DNA of 8,624 nucleotides. It comes from Acholeplasmatales bacterium (GTDB lineage Bacteria; Bacillota_I; Bacilli_A; Acholeplasmatales; Anaeroplasmataceae). Each line of letters starts with the position of its first letter. Positions within the stretch are counted from its first letter, which is position 1. Made by a program: the position numbers and the translations under genes. The notes under the pieces are model-generated. The model worked only from the letters and a program-made list of their open reading frames with translations, was not told the DNA's origin and did no database searches. This document shows positions 6,016-8,624 of the stretch, in pieces. The stretch lies in NCBI GenBank assembly GCA_024681175.1, contig JAILBI010000068.1, positions 1 through 8,624 on the forward strand, read 5' to 3'.

Positions 6016-6602
6016 CATACTCTTTTAATTTGTGAAAGAAGAACAATTGCAATCTGAAATGGTACACCAAGTAAAAATAAATACCATACATGGGTTCCAC
6101 TTTTATAAAATATAGCTAAATAAAAGCTGGTTAATCCTGTCCATGTTAAAACTGAAAATATAGGTAAGAAATAAATTCTTTTTCCCCACCTTCTATTTAA
6201 TACAATTAATACAATACAATTAGTTGGAAATCCATACATAAACACAGGCCAATAATACATATCTTTTGTAGTAAGATAAATAAATATAATTAATACAAGT
6301 AGCCATACAAATGTTGAAAAAAGAAGAGTAATAATTATTTTATTTCTTTTTTCATATTTAGGAACTATATATTCTTTTTTCTCTTCATAAGAACCTTCAT
6401 GAGTTAAAAAGTCTAATGTTACTTCATACATATCGGCTATTTGATATAGCACATCAATGTCTGGTAAAGATTCACCTCGCTCCCATTTTGATATTGCTTT
6501 ATCAGAATATCCAAGGATATTTCCAACGTCCTGTTGGGTGTATTTCTTCATTTTTCTTAACTCTACTAGGTTTGTTGCAATAATTTTTTTTAAATCGCTC
6601 AT
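6015..6602 (-). CDS. XRE-family regulator fused to four membrane helices
   Basis: A 195-residue protein. Residues 7-66 form a Cro/C1-type helix-turn-helix: TQQDVGNILGYSDKAISKWE, then RGESLPDIDVLYQIADMYEVTLDFL, the usual XRE layout ending in a 'DFL' motif. A charged linker (67-88) leads to four hydrophobic helices at about 89-110, 116-135, 143-166 and 172-190. The DNA-binding domain is therefore tethered to the membrane, an arrangement common in Gram-positives, where the membrane part may sense envelope conditions; the signal is unknown. An in-frame TAA 12 nt upstream of the ATG rules out a longer N-terminus. No proper ribosome site precedes the ATG (only AGGT directly adjacent), so translation may be leaderless or weak. 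It ends in TGA beside a terminator. It is divergent from the glycosyltransferase gene and may regulate that promoter or its own. Confidence 0.92.
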   Translation of the reverse strand: MSDLKKIIATNLVELRKMKKYTQQDVGNILGYSDKAISKWERGESLPDIDVLYQIADMYEVTLDFLTHEGSYEEKKEYIVPKYEKRNKIIITLLFSTFVWLLVLIIFIYLTTKDMYYWPVFMYGFPTNCIVLIVLNRRWGKRIYFLPIFSVLTWTGLTSFYLAIFYKSGTHVWYLFLLGVPFQIAIVLLSQIKRV

Positions 6603-6721
6603 ACCTATATATTAACACAAAAAAATTAAAAAATATATAGTAAAATCAAGGGACTCTCCTCGTGGTAGAATTTGTAGAATGCACTATATTTTTAGTAGAA
6701 TTAGGTTTCTCGTTAGAAAAC
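6603..6721. promoter_or_regulatory. Divergent intergenic region with GTAGAAT direct repeats
   Basis: Three exact copies of GTAGAAT lie at 6665-6671, 6674-6680 and 6695-6701, with a related GTTAGAA at 6712-6718. They sit just upstream of the glycosyltransferase promoter and between two divergent genes, where a regulator would bind. The membrane-tethered XRE protein next door is the obvious candidate, by position only. A minus-strand -10 TAATAT (6614-6609) could give a nearly leaderless regulator transcript, but no convincing -35 accompanies it. Confidence 0.4.
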
Positions 6722-6749
6722 TTGAACTATAAAATTATTTTGTTATAAT
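6722..6749 (+). promoter_or_regulatory. Extended -10 promoter of the glycosyltransferase-acyltransferase pair
   Basis: TTGAAC (-35, 6722-6727) and a perfect TATAAT (-10, 6744-6749) are separated by 16 bp. A TG at 6741-6742 gives an extended -10 (TGTTATAAT). Transcription should start near 6756, leaving a leader of about 40 nt. This is the best promoter in the window. Confidence 0.78.
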
Positions 6750-6756
6750 GACTACG

Positions 6757-6795
6757 ATGAAAGATGTGTTTTGCATCGGAAAAGGAGAATTTTAA
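6757..6795 (+). CDS. Possible 12-codon leader peptide abutting the glycosyltransferase start
   Basis: An ATG at the predicted transcription start opens a frame encoding MKDVFCIGKGEF. It ends with TAA directly followed by the glycosyltransferase ATG (TAAATG) in the same frame. It has no ribosome site and would need leaderless initiation. The ribosome site of the next gene (AAAGGAG, 6781-6787) lies inside it. It may be coincidental; listed because of the exact abutment. Confidence 0.2.
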   Translation: MKDVFCIGKGEF

Positions 6796-7767
6796 ATGAA
6801 TAAAATTATTCCAGTTTATTTTTCTTGCGACGATAGATTTTTAAAATTTACATCTGTCGCAGTAGAATCTATGATCATTAATGCAAATAAAGATTATACA
6901 TATCGTGTATATATCCTTCATTCAGATATTACAGATGAAAATCAAGCAATTATGTATAATCATTTTAATAAATATAATAATATGGAATTATATTTTGTAA
7001 ATGTTTCAGATTATTTAAAATCTATAAATGATTTATTACATGTTAGAGATTATTATTCTAAAACAACATATTATAGATTATTAATTGCTAAAATGTTTAC
7101 TGAATATGATAAAACAATTTATCTTGATTCAGATATGATTATTAAAGGCGATATTTCTAAATTATATGAAATGGAGCTAGGTAACAATTTAGTTGGTGCC
7201 GCACATGAACAGGCAATGGTACAAACTGATGCATATGGTGATTATGTTGAAAAGAATTTAGATATTTCAAGATATCAATTCTTTAATGCAGGTATGCTTC
7301 TTATTAATTCAAAGCTTTGGAGAGATGAAGAAGTATTTGAAAAATTCATGTATTTATTAAATATATATACATTTAAAGTAACTCAGGATGAGGATTATTT
7401 AAATGTTATTTGTAAAGATAGAGTATTATTTGTTGGTGATAATTGGAACACTGAATCATTCTTAAATAAAGAAATCGCTGATGAAGATATTAATATAATT
7501 CATTATATTATGTGGGCTAAGCCTTGGCATTTTACAGAAGTAAGATATAATGAATTCTTCTGGAAATATGCTAAATTATCTCCATATTATAATGAAATTC
7601 AATCTATCTTAGATAATTATACAGATAAACAAAGAAAGAAAGATTTACAAGCTTCTGAAAGATTATATAAATTAGCTTTAAAGGAAGCTAAAAGAGAAGA
7701 TACATTTAGAAGAATCCTTGAAACTGACTTAAATATTAATTTATTTCTTGAAAGAACAGTATCTTAA
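6796..7767 (+). CDS. Glycosyltransferase family 8 protein
   Basis: A 323-residue enzyme that transfers a sugar, usually galactose or glucose from a UDP-sugar, to an envelope acceptor with retention of configuration. The GT8 hallmarks are in order: the N-terminal nucleotide-sugar strand IPVYFSCDDRF (5-15), YYRLLIAKMF, the metal-binding D111-S-D113 in YLDSDMIIKGD, FFNAGMLLIN with N164-A-G166, QDEDYLN (197-203, the usual DQD region), and the C-terminal H236 and K242-P-W244 of HYIMWAKPWH. The last 60 or so residues are Lys-rich and helical and may dock on the membrane, since there is no signal peptide or transmembrane segment. The start is fixed by AAAGGAG 8 nt upstream. The acyltransferase gene begins 2 nt after the stop, so the two probably modify the same glycolipid or cell-surface polymer. 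Sugar and acceptor cannot be read from the sequence. Confidence 0.93.
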   Translation: MNKIIPVYFSCDDRFLKFTSVAVESMIINANKDYTYRVYILHSDITDENQAIMYNHFNKYNNMELYFVNVSDYLKSINDLLHVRDYYSKTTYYRLLIAKMFTEYDKTIYLDSDMIIKGDISKLYEMELGNNLVGAAHEQAMVQTDAYGDYVEKNLDISRYQFFNAGMLLINSKLWRDEEVFEKFMYLLNIYTFKVTQDEDYLNVICKDRVLFVGDNWNTESFLNKEIADEDINIIHYIMWAKPWHFTEVRYNEFFWKYAKLSPYYNEIQSILDNYTDKQRKKDLQASERLYKLALKEAKREDTFRRILETDLNINLFLERTVS

Positions 7768-7769
7768 TT

Positions 7770-8621
7770 ATGAATAAAAATCCTGAAAGATTAAAAATAT
7801 TAGAAAAAATTGAACAATATGAGCTTGAAGGAAAATTTATACTTGATGTAGAACAAGATCCACCTACCATTCCTATTAAGGAAGGTGAGGTGGATTATTT
7901 AAGAAAGAAGCTATCAAGTAAAATAAAAACTAAATTTGCTTACCATCAAGCAAGAAAATTCTTAAAAAAGATCATTAAAAATAAACAAATGATTATAAAA
8001 GAAATTAAAGGCATTGAAAATTTAGCTAATTTAGATAGTGGTGCCATAATTACTTGTAATCATTTCAATGCCTTTGATTCTTTCGCAATCCAGGTTGCAT
8101 ATGAAACTTGTATTAAAAATAGAAAGAAAAAAAGATTTTATCGTGTTATAAGAGAAGGAAATTATACATCATTTCCAGGCTTTTATGGCTTTTTAATGAA
8201 AAATTGTTATACCCTACCTTTAGCTGAAAATAAAAAGGTAATGGTAGAATTTATGAGGTCTACAAAAGAATTATTAAAACAAGGTCATCTTGTTTTAGTT
8301 TATCCTGAACAATCAATGTGGTGGAATTATAAAAAGCCTAAGCCACTTCAGGATGGGGCATTTAGTATTGCGGTAATGGCTGATGTTCCAGTTGTTCCTG
8401 TATTTATTACAATGTCTGATTCTGATATTGTAGATAATGATGGATTTTATGTACAAGAATATACAATAAATATATTAAAGCCTATATATAAAAAGGATGA
8501 TTTAAATAAAAAAGATAATATTAATTATTTAAAAGATCTTAATTATAATATGTGGAAAGAGGTATATGAGTCTTATTATAAAATACCTTTAAAATATACT
8601 ACAAAGAAAGAAAATGCCTAG
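7770..8621 (+). CDS. HX4D lysophospholipid acyltransferase-family protein (PlsC-like)
   Basis: A 283-residue acyltransferase of the glycerolipid (LPLAT) superfamily, which transfers an acyl chain to a hydroxyl on a lysophospholipid or another envelope acceptor. The catalytic HX4D motif is H98-F-N-A-F-D103, preceded by GAIITCN. The substrate-site block is atypical: Y178-P-E-Q-S-M-W-W185 replaces the usual FPEGTRS. The fourth block reads GAFSIAVMADVPVVPVFI. An N-terminal extension of about 80 residues is charged and helical (KFLKKIIKNK), with no clear membrane segment, so it is probably membrane-associated rather than integral. The start codon is 2 nt after the glycosyltransferase stop with no good ribosome site, implying translational coupling to that gene. 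The divergent PE block means it is unlikely to be the main phosphatidate-forming PlsC; a role acylating the glycosyltransferase's product is more likely, by inference. The gene is complete, ending in TAG three bases before the window end. Confidence 0.9.
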   Translation: MNKNPERLKILEKIEQYELEGKFILDVEQDPPTIPIKEGEVDYLRKKLSSKIKTKFAYHQARKFLKKIIKNKQMIIKEIKGIENLANLDSGAIITCNHFNAFDSFAIQVAYETCIKNRKKKRFYRVIREGNYTSFPGFYGFLMKNCYTLPLAENKKVMVEFMRSTKELLKQGHLVLVYPEQSMWWNYKKPKPLQDGAFSIAVMADVPVVPVFITMSDSDIVDNDGFYVQEYTINILKPIYKKDDLNKKDNINYLKDLNYNMWKEVYESYYKIPLKYTTKKENA

Positions 8622-8624
8622 CTT

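Noticed and set aside
6015..6017. UGA reassigned to Trp, as in Mycoplasma-like codes
   Set aside because: Trp is TGG in every gene examined and the only gene-ending TGA sits directly beside a terminator hairpin, fitting a real stop.
6626..6649. Minus-strand mini-ORF (TTG, 7 codons) after AGGAGAG upstream of the regulator
   Set aside because: Very short, non-ATG start and no supporting promoter; chance is the simpler explanation.
6755..6778. Leader hairpin CGATG/CATCG upstream of the glycosyltransferase as a riboswitch
   Set aside because: Only 5 bp with a long loop and a competing pairing, and it neither sequesters the ribosome site nor precedes a T run.

Overview
This is an AT-rich, densely packed bacterial segment. 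Trp is encoded by TGG, and one gene ends in TGA immediately before a terminator hairpin, so the standard bacterial code fits. Strong GGAGG-type ribosome sites, lipobox lipoproteins, hairpin-plus-T-run terminators and a helix-turn-helix/membrane fusion regulator all point to a low-GC Gram-positive (Bacillota/Bacilli-like, plausibly a gut lineage). That placement is inferred from composition and gene content only. There are eight protein genes, the first missing its 5' end, and no tRNA, rRNA, CRISPR array or insertion sequence. The longest gene-free stretch is 193 bp (6603-6795).

Layout. (1) 1-1092: the 3' part of a degenerate GGDEF plus intact EAL protein, a probable cyclic-di-GMP phosphodiesterase, closed by a strong terminator. 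(2) 1173-2000: a two-gene unit encoding a small two-helix membrane protein and a zinc-ribbon/coiled-coil protein, with its own promoter and terminator. (3) 2093-5975: two consecutive lipoprotein genes, each with its own candidate promoter and terminator. The first (246 aa) is of unknown function. The second (1017 aa) is a mosaic: lipobox, long Ser/Thr/Asn linker, InlB-type repeat, DUF6273-like domain, then a region that closely matches domain 2 of elongation factor Tu, a second InlB-type repeat, and a C-terminal region resembling a second, decayed copy of that EF-Tu barrel. (4) 6015-6602, minus strand: an XRE-type regulator fused to four membrane helices, convergent with the lipoprotein gene and sharing a bidirectional terminator with it. 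(5) 6796-8621: a divergent, tightly coupled pair, a family 8 glycosyltransferase and an HX4D acyltransferase, behind an extended -10 promoter, direct repeats and a possible 12-codon leader peptide that ends exactly at the glycosyltransferase start codon.

Most of the encoded proteins are predicted to act at or on the cell envelope: two surface lipoproteins, a small membrane protein, a membrane-anchored regulator, and a pair that would glycosylate and acylate an envelope lipid or polymer. The most unusual item is the use of translation-factor barrel domains in a predicted extracellular lipoprotein.
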